Part shown: in pieces, positions 1 through 5,255 of the stretch | Layout of the letters: each line of letters starts with the position of its first letter | How positions within the stretch are numbered: the stretch's first letter is position 1 | Source of the DNA: Solobacterium sp. | GTDB taxonomy: Bacteria > Bacillota_I > Bacilli_A > Erysipelotrichales > Erysipelotrichaceae | Assembly: GCA_016280695.1 (NCBI GenBank) | Contig: JAEEHG010000176.1 | Span: forward strand, 1-5,404 | Length of the DNA: 5,404 bases | Direction: 5' to 3' | Notes under the pieces: model-generated | Told to the model about the DNA's origin: nothing | The model's input: the letters and a program-made list of their open reading frames with translations, nothing else | The model's database searches: none | Translations under genes and position numbers: made by a program

Positions 1-63
1 ATCCGTTTTTATTTGTGTACACTTTTCGGGGCACACTCCACTGATCCGTTTTTTTTGTCCGTA
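1..63. repeat. Near-perfect direct repeat pair, possible insertion-sequence end
   Basis: On the plus strand, ATCCGTTTTTATTTGT (1-16) recurs as ATCCGTTTTTTTTGT (44-58), differing by one base gap; similarity continues weakly to GTA (17-19) and CCGTA (59-63). The spacing is 43 nt. Between them, read on the minus strand from 40 downwards, is a stretch starting TGGAGTGTGCCCCGAAAAGT, which resembles from memory the TG-starting termini of IS3-family (IS150-type) elements. Repeated sub-terminal motifs are also typical of IS21-family ends. If this is an IS terminus, the element lies off the left edge. No transposase is visible, so the identification is an inference; a paired operator is an alternative. 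Confidence 0.35.
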
Positions 64-184
64 TTACTCAGCCAAATACCAATACCGTACGGATGAATCT
101 GCCGAAGCAGTCGTCTCCTTCCGGAACTGCATAGCATTTTCTCCTTGTTATGGAGTTCAGTTTTTTCTAATGCTTTTGTAATTG
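64..184. other. Gene-poor stretch with small palindromes
   Basis: No supported gene is seen here. Small dyads are present: CCGTACGG (85-92), a four-base-pair stem with a cUUCGg tetraloop when read on the minus strand (99-110), TTCCGGAA (119-126), and AGCATT/AATGCT arms (133-138 and 169-174). On the minus strand an AAGGAG box precedes two ATG codons (137 and 132), but these open reading frames are only 42 and 22 codons long and resemble nothing recognised. The stretch could be the 5' leader of a minus-strand transcript that runs off the left edge. Confidence 0.4.
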
Positions 185-212
185 ATTATGCTAAATCGTT
201 TTCCCTTGTAAA
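185..212 (-). promoter_or_regulatory. Possible promoter reading leftwards
   Basis: On the minus strand TTTACA (207-212) and CATAAT (185-190) are separated by 16 nt, close to a sigma-70/sigma-A consensus, in an AT-rich stretch just after the rnf terminator. It would start a transcript running off the left edge of the window. It rests on sequence match only, and such matches are common in AT-rich DNA. Confidence 0.3.
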
Positions 213-241
213 ATGTAACTTGTTTCATTATTGGACATAGA

Positions 242-273
242 AAAACGGAATATCCGGCCGGATATTCCGTTTT
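242..273 (-). terminator. Rho-independent terminator of the rnf operon
   Basis: A perfect 32-nt palindrome has arms AAAACGGAATATCCGG and its exact complement, with the dyad centre between 257 and 258. In RNA it would form a stem of about 14 bp with a small CCGG-type loop, followed on the minus strand by a five-U run and further U/C-rich sequence. It lies 14 nt beyond the rnfB stop codon. The A-run on the other arm gives a four-U run on the plus strand too, so some activity in both directions is possible. Confidence 0.9.
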
Positions 274-287
274 CTGTATTGTCTGAA

Positions 288-578
288 TCAGTTGCCGCCC
301 GCCGGATGTTCCTTCAGGTAAGCCTTGATGGCATCCTTGACATCCGCTTTGCTCGGCTTGCACTGAGTTATATCTGCACTGCCATCGCAGAGTGCCTCAG
401 CCATACCGGAGCAGCCCGGGAAGCCACAGCCGCCGCAGTTGTAGCCCGGCAGCATACCCAGGACTTCCTCGACCCGCTTGTCAACTTCAACGTGGAACTT
501 GATGGACGCAAAGCCGAGAATCAGTCCGCATACCGCGCCGAGGGCCAGCATCAGGACAAGAGCCTTGATCATATTCAT
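288..578 (-). CDS. rnfB: Rnf complex subunit B, short form with a single [4Fe-4S] domain
   Basis: This 96-aa protein is the electron-transfer subunit B of the Rnf complex in an abbreviated form. Residues 4-26 form the N-terminal membrane anchor. Residues 43-56 carry the family signature LPGYNCGGCGFPGC, and with Cys73 give CX2CX4CX16C (Cys48, 51, 56, 73), the ligand set of the RnfB [4Fe-4S] cluster. Full-length RnfB, usually well over 200 aa, continues with ferredoxin-type CX2CX2CX3C clusters; none is present here, and the protein ends soon after a charged helix (about 77-92). The stop is followed 14 nt later by the operon terminator, so the missing part is not simply displaced downstream. An AAAGGGG ribosome binding site lies 11 nt before the ATG, and the start is 8 nt after the stop of the upstream 58-aa gene. 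The identity is secure; how the short form works is unknown. Confidence 0.93.
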   Translation of the reverse strand: MNMIKALVLMLALGAVCGLILGFASIKFHVEVDKRVEEVLGMLPGYNCGGCGFPGCSGMAEALCDGSADITQCKPSKADVKDAIKAYLKEHPAGGN

Positions 579-586
579 AATGATAG

Positions 587-763
587 TTACCCCTTTCTCA
601 TTACATCATTTCTGACTGCACAGTCCTTGATACCGCAGGCTGCACAGTCCGGTTTCAGATTTTCACAGCCTTCCGGCACCGGTGTATTGTGATTGGCCAC
701 ATACAGAGCAATGTATATGCCAAGCAGCACGCCGGCGATCAGAACTGCATACAGTGCCTTCAT
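587..763 (-). CDS. Small cysteine-rich single-pass membrane protein in the rnf operon
   Basis: This 58-aa open reading frame starts 3 nt after the rnfA stop and ends 8 nt before the rnfB start, so it sits inside the operon and is probably translationally coupled to rnfA; no strong ribosome binding site is visible. Residues about 3-23 (MKALYAVLIAGVLLGIYIAL) form one membrane segment. The remaining polar tail contains Cys33, Cys40, Cys43 and Cys48, spaced CX6CX2CX4C. The last three, in CAACGIKDC, match the CX2CX4C core of RnfB (CGGCGFPGC), and the anchor-plus-cysteine layout is also that of the short RnfB. An Fe-S or metal-binding accessory subunit is the natural inference. I recognise no named family; small cysteine-rich membrane proteins found beside feoB have a comparable look. 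Coding status is supported by tight spacing and typical membrane-anchor composition. Confidence 0.8.
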   Translation of the reverse strand: MKALYAVLIAGVLLGIYIALYVANHNTPVPEGCENLKPDCAACGIKDCAVRNDVMRKG

Positions 764-766
764 GTT

Positions 767-1339
767 TTATACCAGTCCGGCGAAGGCAGTGAAGGCGATG
801 GCCATGATTGCCGCGACGATGAAGGCAATCGGGTTGCCGCGGAAGGATTCCGGGACATCATTGCCGTTCAGGCGTTCACGAATGGTCGCGAAGATCACCA
901 GCATGAGCATGAAGCCCAGCGGCACGGCAACCGAGTTGACCATGGTTTCAATCAGTGAATAACCCTGAGTAATGTTATCCTGTGCAACGTAGAGAACCGC
1001 GCAGTTTGTTGTGATCAGCGGCAGGAAGATACCCAGGGACTTGTACAGGCCCGGGGAAGACTTCTTGACGAACATTTCAACAAACTGAACGAAGGACGCA
1101 ATCAGCAGGATGAAGCAGATCAGTTCCATGTATTCGAGTCCCAGCGGAACCAGGGCATAGTAGTACAGGAACCAGGAGATGACCGAAGCACCGAAGATGA
1201 CGAATGTGACCGCCAGACCCATGCCGACGGCAGAGTCCAGTTTGGTGGAAACACCCATGAACGGGCACATGCCGAGGAACTTCGACAGAATAACGTTATT
1301 GATCAGCAGCGCGCTGATAAAGATTGTAAAGAGATTCAT
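767..1339 (-). CDS. rnfA: Rnf complex subunit A, integral membrane protein
   Basis: RnfA (190 aa, normal family length) is one of the two homologous six-helix membrane subunits that form the ion-translocating core with RnfE. The N-terminus (LLINNVILSKFLGMCPFMG, about 11-29) and the TTNCAVL segment (110-116) are family hallmarks. Cys25 and Cys113 are the conserved half-membrane cysteines that, with two from RnfE, hold the intramembrane [2Fe-2S] cluster described for Rnf and the related Na+-NQR. Cys75 is additional. The gene overlaps the rnfE stop by four bases (ATGA). Its ribosome binding site GAGGAGG (1347-1353) lies 7 nt before the ATG and is encoded by the last Glu-Glu-Val codons of rnfE. 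Confidence 0.97.
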   Translation of the reverse strand: MNLFTIFISALLINNVILSKFLGMCPFMGVSTKLDSAVGMGLAVTFVIFGASVISWFLYYYALVPLGLEYMELICFILLIASFVQFVEMFVKKSSPGLYKSLGIFLPLITTNCAVLYVAQDNITQGYSLIETMVNSVAVPLGFMLMLVIFATIRERLNGNDVPESFRGNPIAFIVAAIMAIAFTAFAGLV

Positions 1340-2148
1340 GCTTTAACCTCCTCTGCCTTGGCGGCCGGTGCCGGTGCGGCTTTCGGCGCTTCTGCCTTTA
1401 CGGCTTCGGCTTTCGCGGCAGCTGCCTTGGCAGCGGCTGCTTTCTTAGCCTCGGCGGCAGCCTTCGCAGCGGCAACTTTCCTTGCCTTCTCTGCTTCAGC
1501 AACCTTGCGGTCATTGGCATTCTTGTATGCCGCGACCAGGGCTGCCAGGATTGCGAAGGTCAGGAACGAACCGGTCTGGGTGGTAAAGACGCTGATTTCA
1601 TAACCCGCCGGGATCAGCCGGAAAGCGAACACTTCCGTGCTGGTCAGCGGATTGGTGAAGGACAGCACGCCGGTGCCGAGGACCTGCCGGATAAAGGACA
1701 TGGCCAGGACACTGAACGTATAGGACAGACCCATCATCAGACCGTCACGGGCTGATTCAAGCGGATTGTGGTTGCAGGCAAATGCTTCTGCCCGGCCCAG
1801 GATGATGCAGTTAACGACGATCAGGTCGATGAACGCGCCCAGGGAGGAGTACAGCGAAGGCATGTAAGCCTGCATGACCATGCCGACAATCGTAACCAGC
1901 GAAGCGATGATGACGATGTATACCGGGATATGGATCTCATCCGGGGTAATCGGCGCAATCAGTGATACGAGGATGTTGGACAGCACCAGGACGACGATAA
2001 CCGCCATGCCCATGCCGATCGCATTTGTAATGGTTGTGGTAATGGCAAGAACCGAACAGATACCCAGATAAAGGCCGAATACCGGGTTGTTGTAGATCAT
2101 TTCCTTAAAGAAACCCATTTTTGCTTCTTTGTTTTCAACAGCAGTCAT
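1336..2148 (-). CDS. rnfE: Rnf complex subunit E with Ala/Lys-rich C-terminal tail
   Basis: RnfE (270 aa) is the partner of RnfA in the membrane core. The body, residues about 12-208, is a six-helix Rnf/Nqr-type domain with the expected NPVFGLYLGICSVLA start and VVNCIILGRAEAFA motif. Cys31 and Cys114 are the conserved cluster ligands, and the family glycine/proline pattern (FRLIPAG) is present near 177-182. Residues 209-270 are an extra tail: by hand count 30 of 62 residues are Ala and 13 are Lys, with a Pro/Ala-rich section near 255-262. This lengthens a subunit that normally has around 200-230 aa. A ribosome binding site GGAAGGGGG lies 8 nt before the chosen ATG, which supports this start over the internal Met11. 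The gene begins 17 nt after the rnfG stop. Confidence 0.96.
   Translation of the reverse strand: MTAVENKEAKMGFFKEMIYNNPVFGLYLGICSVLAITTTITNAIGMGMAVIVVLVLSNILVSLIAPITPDEIHIPVYIVIIASLVTIVGMVMQAYMPSLYSSLGAFIDLIVVNCIILGRAEAFACNHNPLESARDGLMMGLSYTFSVLAMSFIRQVLGTGVLSFTNPLTSTEVFAFRLIPAGYEISVFTTQTGSFLTFAILAALVAAYKNANDRKVAEAEKARKVAAAKAAAEAKKAAAAKAAAAKAEAVKAEAPKAAPAPAAKAEEVKA
1339..1524 (-). other. Low-complexity segment encoding the RnfE tail
   Basis: These codons encode the charged, Ala-rich extension at the end of RnfE. Runs of Ala separated by Lys or Glu predict a long solvent-exposed helix or flexible linker, likely on the cytoplasmic side after the last membrane helix. Ala/Lys-rich repeat tails are known on gammaproteobacterial RnfC (RsxC), so a similar element here is carried by a different subunit. 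The repetitive GCN-rich DNA also produces a spurious Ala-rich reading frame on the other strand. Confidence 0.8.
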
Positions 2149-2165
2149 GATTTCAACCCCCTTCC

Positions 2166-2678
2166 TTACTTACCGGCCTCAAACAGCGCACTGGCTGCAG
2201 CCATACCGTTCCGGATTGCCGAGGATGTCAGCGTTGCCCCGCTCAGCAGCGGCGCGTCATCATCAGCCGTCAGTTCCAGAATCTGATTGATATATTCAGG
2301 ATCGAAGCAGCGGGAACCAAAACCGCTGGTTTCGTTCTGCTCAATCGGTGTGAATCCGGCAACCGTTCCATCATCATTGTAGGCAACCATGAAGGTGAAG
2401 CCGGAAGAATTGTATCCGGTAACTTTCAGGTTGTAGATCATGCCCTTGCCTTCAGCAACGTACACGCCTTTGACCAGGCCGGTATCATCCTGATAGTCCC
2501 TCACTTCCGAGAATTCAGCGCCCGGATAGAACTGTTCCAGATTTGCCTTGATTTTGGCCAGTCTCGCTTCTTCAATTTTGGGTGCTGTGATGGCGTTGAC
2601 TCCGGAAAGAGTCAGGCCGCAGAAAGCACACAGGAGGCCGAGAAGCACGCCCTTGTAAGCCATGGAATCTTTATTCAT
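2166..2678 (-). CDS. rnfG: Rnf complex subunit G, covalent FMN-binding protein
   Basis: RnfG (170 aa from the start chosen here) is anchored by one N-terminal helix (about 6-30), with its flavin domain outside the cytoplasmic membrane. The FMN-binding motif SGAT is at 146-149, preceded by acidic residues (139-141); Thr149 is the expected phosphoester attachment site for FMN, added by ApbE. The family motif ETSGFG (usually ETPGLG) is at 116-121. The ATG at 2676-2678 is preferred because GAGGAGG (2687-2693) lies 8 nt upstream, leaving a 13-nt gap after rnfD. An in-frame ATG ten codons earlier would overlap rnfD by 17 nt and has no clear ribosome binding site. Two Cys in the anchor (17 and 20) are unusual but not diagnostic. 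Confidence 0.95.
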   Translation of the reverse strand: MNKDSMAYKGVLLGLLCAFCGLTLSGVNAITAPKIEEARLAKIKANLEQFYPGAEFSEVRDYQDDTGLVKGVYVAEGKGMIYNLKVTGYNSSGFTFMVAYNDDGTVAGFTPIEQNETSGFGSRCFDPEYINQILELTADDDAPLLSGATLTSSAIRNGMAAASALFEAGK

Positions 2679-2691
2679 ACGTGTCGCCTCC

Positions 2692-3855
2692 TCAGTTTCC
2701 TGACGCATTGTCTGCGTACAGCACTTCCGGCACAGCAGCTGTCTCTGCTGTCACTGTTTCAGAAGCTTTTTCCACCGCGGCACCGGCCGGCAGCTTGCCT
2801 TCGGCAATGAAGCCGACACCAAGCGTTATGGCCAGCATGACCGCACAGGCAATCAGCACTGTCCGGACATTCTTGGCAGCATTCTTGATCTGGTTGCCGT
2901 CCATGAGTTTGTCAATGGCCGGGGTCAGCATGTTCATCAGCAGGATGGAATACAGAACGCCGTCAGCCATGTTGGAACGCAGACGGAAGATCAGCGTGAA
3001 GCACGCAGCGCCGACCGCGAAGATCACCCGGCCGGGAATTGTTACCGGTGAAGTTACCGGATCGGTCATCATGAAGACGCCGCCGAACACGACACCACCG
3101 GCCAGAACCTGGAACACGGCATACCAGACGCCTGCCCCATGCATCAGCCCGATCAGCAGGGAAACCACGAAGATCGTGCCGATATAGAAGACCGGAGCCT
3201 GCCAGTCGATATCCTTGCGGATGATCATGACAGCACCGCACAGCAGAATCAGAATCGCGCAGGTGCTGCCGATTGTGCTCGGATACTGGCCCAGCAGCAT
3301 CTTGCCCAGACCGCCGTATCTTTCAACCATCGGGCCGAAGTTTTCCGCCGACAGCATCCAGCCGTAGGTTTTTATAGCCTGGGTCGGTGTAGCGCCGGTG
3401 GCGAAGTCAGCACTCTTGGCAGCTGCGAAGCTGTTCATCAGAATGGCTTCACCGAAAGCTGCCGGGTTGAAGATGTTCTGCCCGAAACCGCCGAAGACCA
3501 GCTTGCCGAAGATAATGGCAATCACGACGGAAACGACGATTGCGTAGTAGCTGTTGTCAATCGAGGAAATCAGCGTCAGGATCATGGCGGTTACCCACGG
3601 ATAAGACGAGCAGATCCCCTTCACGACATCCTGCTTTGTTGCCTTGTAATAAACTGCTTCAGTGGCGCATCCGGCCAGAACGGCCAGAGCCATCATGATG
3701 ACAACCCGCAGACCATAGCTGGCCCCGAATGCCATCGTATAGTAGATGACCGCAAACAGGGTGACCGCACACAGGCACAGCGTCAGTTCTTTCATGATGC
3801 CGCCCGTGCTCTGAGGACTTCTGTAATGCGGAGCCGGTTCAAAAGTAAGCTTCAT
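2692..3855 (-). CDS. rnfD: Rnf complex subunit D, membrane flavoprotein
   Basis: RnfD (387 aa) is the large polytopic subunit, homologous to NqrB, that carries covalent FMN and takes part in electron transfer across the membrane. Visible family motifs are GGFGQNIFNPA (122-132), TGATPT (153-158) with Thr156 as the FMN acceptor, MTDPVTSP (263-270) and ADGVLYSILLMN (297-308). About ten hydrophobic segments can be traced, the last at about 331-351. After it comes a tail of roughly 35 residues rich in Ala, Glu and Val that has no recognised function. The start follows the rnfC stop by 15 nt, with an AGGGGG ribosome binding site 10 nt before the ATG. The gene is the second of the operon. Confidence 0.97.
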   Translation of the reverse strand: MKLTFEPAPHYRSPQSTGGIMKELTLCLCAVTLFAVIYYTMAFGASYGLRVVIMMALAVLAGCATEAVYYKATKQDVVKGICSSYPWVTAMILTLISSIDNSYYAIVVSVVIAIIFGKLVFGGFGQNIFNPAAFGEAILMNSFAAAKSADFATGATPTQAIKTYGWMLSAENFGPMVERYGGLGKMLLGQYPSTIGSTCAILILLCGAVMIIRKDIDWQAPVFYIGTIFVVSLLIGLMHGAGVWYAVFQVLAGGVVFGGVFMMTDPVTSPVTIPGRVIFAVGAACFTLIFRLRSNMADGVLYSILLMNMLTPAIDKLMDGNQIKNAAKNVRTVLIACAVMLAITLGVGFIAEGKLPAGAAVEKASETVTAETAAVPEVLYADNASGN

Positions 3856-3870
3856 TGTTTCATTTCCCCC

Positions 3871-5157
3871 TTACTTCTTCGCAAGCGCCAGATAGCGCTT
3901 GGCTCTGCGGATACCCTCTGTCACATCAATCTTAGACGGGCAGATATAGCTGCACAGGCCGCATTCGATGCAGGACAGCGTGTCCAGTTTCTTCAGTGTC
4001 TCAATGTCCTTGACCTTTTCCGCGTTGTTGATCCGGACCGGTTCCAGACCGGACGGGCACATTTCCGTGCACTTGCCGCAGCGCAGGCACTTGACGACAT
4101 CGAGCGGTTCGTGTTTCAGAACAGTCAGACCGTTGTTGGCCGGGCCGATGACAAACGTATCGTTCGGAATGGCAGAGCCCATCATCGGGCCGCCGGCAAT
4201 GATCATGCAGTCTTCGGAAGTGTAGCCGCCGCAGGCCTGCACGATATCATGGGCTGTTGTTCCGACCGGAACGTATACGTTGTGCGGATCCGCAACGCCG
4301 TCACCGGAAACCGTCACCAGCTTGTGGGTGACCGGCATGCCGTTGAGCAGTGCGTCAGCCAGGGCAATGGCTGTGGATGCATTGTTGATGATGCATCCGA
4401 CTTCTGCCGGCAGGCGGTCATACCGCTTCTGTTCAAGCAGCCAGACGAGCGTTCTTTCCCAGCCGGCCGGATAAATGTCCGGGACGGTACGGATCTCAAT
4501 CGGCGTGCCCTCAAACGTCTTCTTCAGTTCGGCAATCAGGTCCACCTTGTCTTCCTTGACAGCGACACAGCCGCGTTCCGCCTTGCTCAGCTTGAACATG
4601 GCCAGCACACCTGTCTTCAGAAGTTCAAGATTATCCATCATGCTGCGGTAGTCAGTGGTCAGATACGGTTCACATTCCACACCGTTGATGATGAATGACT
4701 TGATGCCTTCCGGTTTCAGATACTTGACGTACGTCGGGAAGCCGGCACCGCCAAGGCCGAGCATACCGGCATTCTTCACGAAGTCCAGCAGTTCTTCCCG
4801 GGTTGCCTTTTCGTAGTCGAAAGGTTCGAAAGGCTTTTCGACCGTCTTCTTATGGTCATTCTCAATACGCATGTGATCGACCATTTTCATAGCACTGTTC
4901 ATCTTCTTCTCAATACCGGTGACGGTACCGGAAACCGGTGAGAACAGAGGCAGATAAAAATGATCATTTCTTTCCGCGATTTTAGTGCCGACTTTCACCT
5001 CGTCCCCGACATTGACCAGTGGTGTACAGGGAGCGGCCCCGTTGTTAAGCGGGATCCAGATGACATCGGGTTCTTCCAGCCTGAGGATTTCCTTGTGGTT
5101 GGTAAGATCCTTATGCCCTTCCAGATGATGATGCATCGGTCCGGTTAAAAATGACAT
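3871..5157 (-). CDS. rnfC: Rnf complex subunit C, NADH/flavin and Fe-S binding subunit
   Basis: RnfC (428 aa, usual Bacillota length) is the peripheral cytoplasmic subunit where NAD+ is reduced. It contains an N-terminal barrel-sandwich region (about 30-100, with GDEVKVGTKI and SPVSGTV typical of this fold). A Rossmann-like region homologous to the NADH-binding subunit of complex I follows, with GLGGAGFPT (134-142) and NGVECEPY (158-165) as nucleotide/flavin-site hallmarks. Two ferredoxin clusters lie at the C-terminus: Cys357, 360, 363, 367 and Cys396, 399, 402, 406, both CX2CX2CX3C. It lacks the long Ala-rich C-terminal repeats of enterobacterial RsxC. It is the first gene of the operon, with a purine-rich AGGAAGGG site (5168-5175) 10 nt before the ATG. 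Confidence 0.97.
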   Translation of the reverse strand: MSFLTGPMHHHLEGHKDLTNHKEILRLEEPDVIWIPLNNGAAPCTPLVNVGDEVKVGTKIAERNDHFYLPLFSPVSGTVTGIEKKMNSAMKMVDHMRIENDHKKTVEKPFEPFDYEKATREELLDFVKNAGMLGLGGAGFPTYVKYLKPEGIKSFIINGVECEPYLTTDYRSMMDNLELLKTGVLAMFKLSKAERGCVAVKEDKVDLIAELKKTFEGTPIEIRTVPDIYPAGWERTLVWLLEQKRYDRLPAEVGCIINNASTAIALADALLNGMPVTHKLVTVSGDGVADPHNVYVPVGTTAHDIVQACGGYTSEDCMIIAGGPMMGSAIPNDTFVIGPANNGLTVLKHEPLDVVKCLRCGKCTEMCPSGLEPVRINNAEKVKDIETLKKLDTLSCIECGLCSYICPSKIDVTEGIRRAKRYLALAKK

Positions 5158-5189
5158 ACTGTTTACACCCTTCCTCTTAAAACGATTGA

Positions 5190-5218
5190 ATTATATCATT
5201 AATCAGGGCCCTTTACTA
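5190..5218 (-). promoter_or_regulatory. Predicted promoter of the rnf operon
   Basis: The minus strand carries a consensus TATAAT (5190-5195) preceded by TG plus one base (5196-5198), an extended -10 element. The hexamer at -35 spacing of 17 nt (TAGTAA, 5213-5218) is a poor match, which fits reliance on the extended -10. The predicted start lies near 5183, giving a leader of about 26 nt to the rnfC ATG that contains the ribosome binding site. Its -35 region overlaps the -10 of the divergent apbE-like promoter. Confidence 0.6.
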
Positions 5219-5222
5219 TAAT
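5194..5222 (+). promoter_or_regulatory. Predicted promoter of the divergent apbE-like gene
   Basis: The plus strand has TATAAT at 5217-5222; no good -35 hexamer is found at 16-18 nt spacing, since that DNA forms the -10 of the rnf promoter. The predicted transcription start near 5229 would leave a leader of about 9 nt to the ATG at 5238 or about 27 nt to the ATG at 5256, neither with a clear ribosome binding site. A GGGCCC palindrome (5206-5211) lies near the midpoint between the two -10 boxes and could be part of a shared regulator site. Confidence 0.45.
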
Positions 5223-5255
5223 TAGACGGGTGCAAACATGGTATTATCGTTACGA

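Noticed and set aside
9..137. Minus-strand frames of 42 codons (ATG at 137) and 22 codons (ATG at 132) after an AAGGAG box
   Set aside because: Very short, no family resemblance, and the longer one runs through the repeat region; the ribosome-binding-like box alone is not enough.
75..140. CCGGAAGG followed by purine-rich sequence on the minus strand, resembling the apical loop of SRP RNA
   Set aside because: The flanks do not pair as in SRP helix 8, the following AGCAGCC-type sequence is absent, and no long hairpin can be drawn.
238..300. Frameshift or premature stop as the reason for the short RnfB
   Set aside because: The stop is followed within 14 nt by a perfect terminator palindrome, and no ferredoxin-like CX2CX2C pattern was found in the minus-strand frames of 1-287.
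231..692. 153-codon plus-strand reading frame opposite rnfB and the 58-aa gene
   Set aside because: It runs through the terminator palindrome and is antisense to rnfB with its intact cysteine signature; it has no recognisable motif.
1358..1603. Ala-rich plus-strand reading frame
   Set aside because: It is the mirror of the GCN-rich RnfE tail, an artefact of repetitive composition.
2679..2708. Longer rnfG start ten codons upstream
   Set aside because: It would overlap rnfD by 17 nt and has no good ribosome binding site, whereas the internal ATG has GAGGAGG at ideal spacing.
3139..4698. 519-codon open reading frame on the plus strand opposite rnfD and rnfC
   Set aside because: It lies antisense to two clearly conserved genes; its translation is rich in His, Gln, Arg and Asp with no domain or membrane pattern, as expected of a shadow frame.
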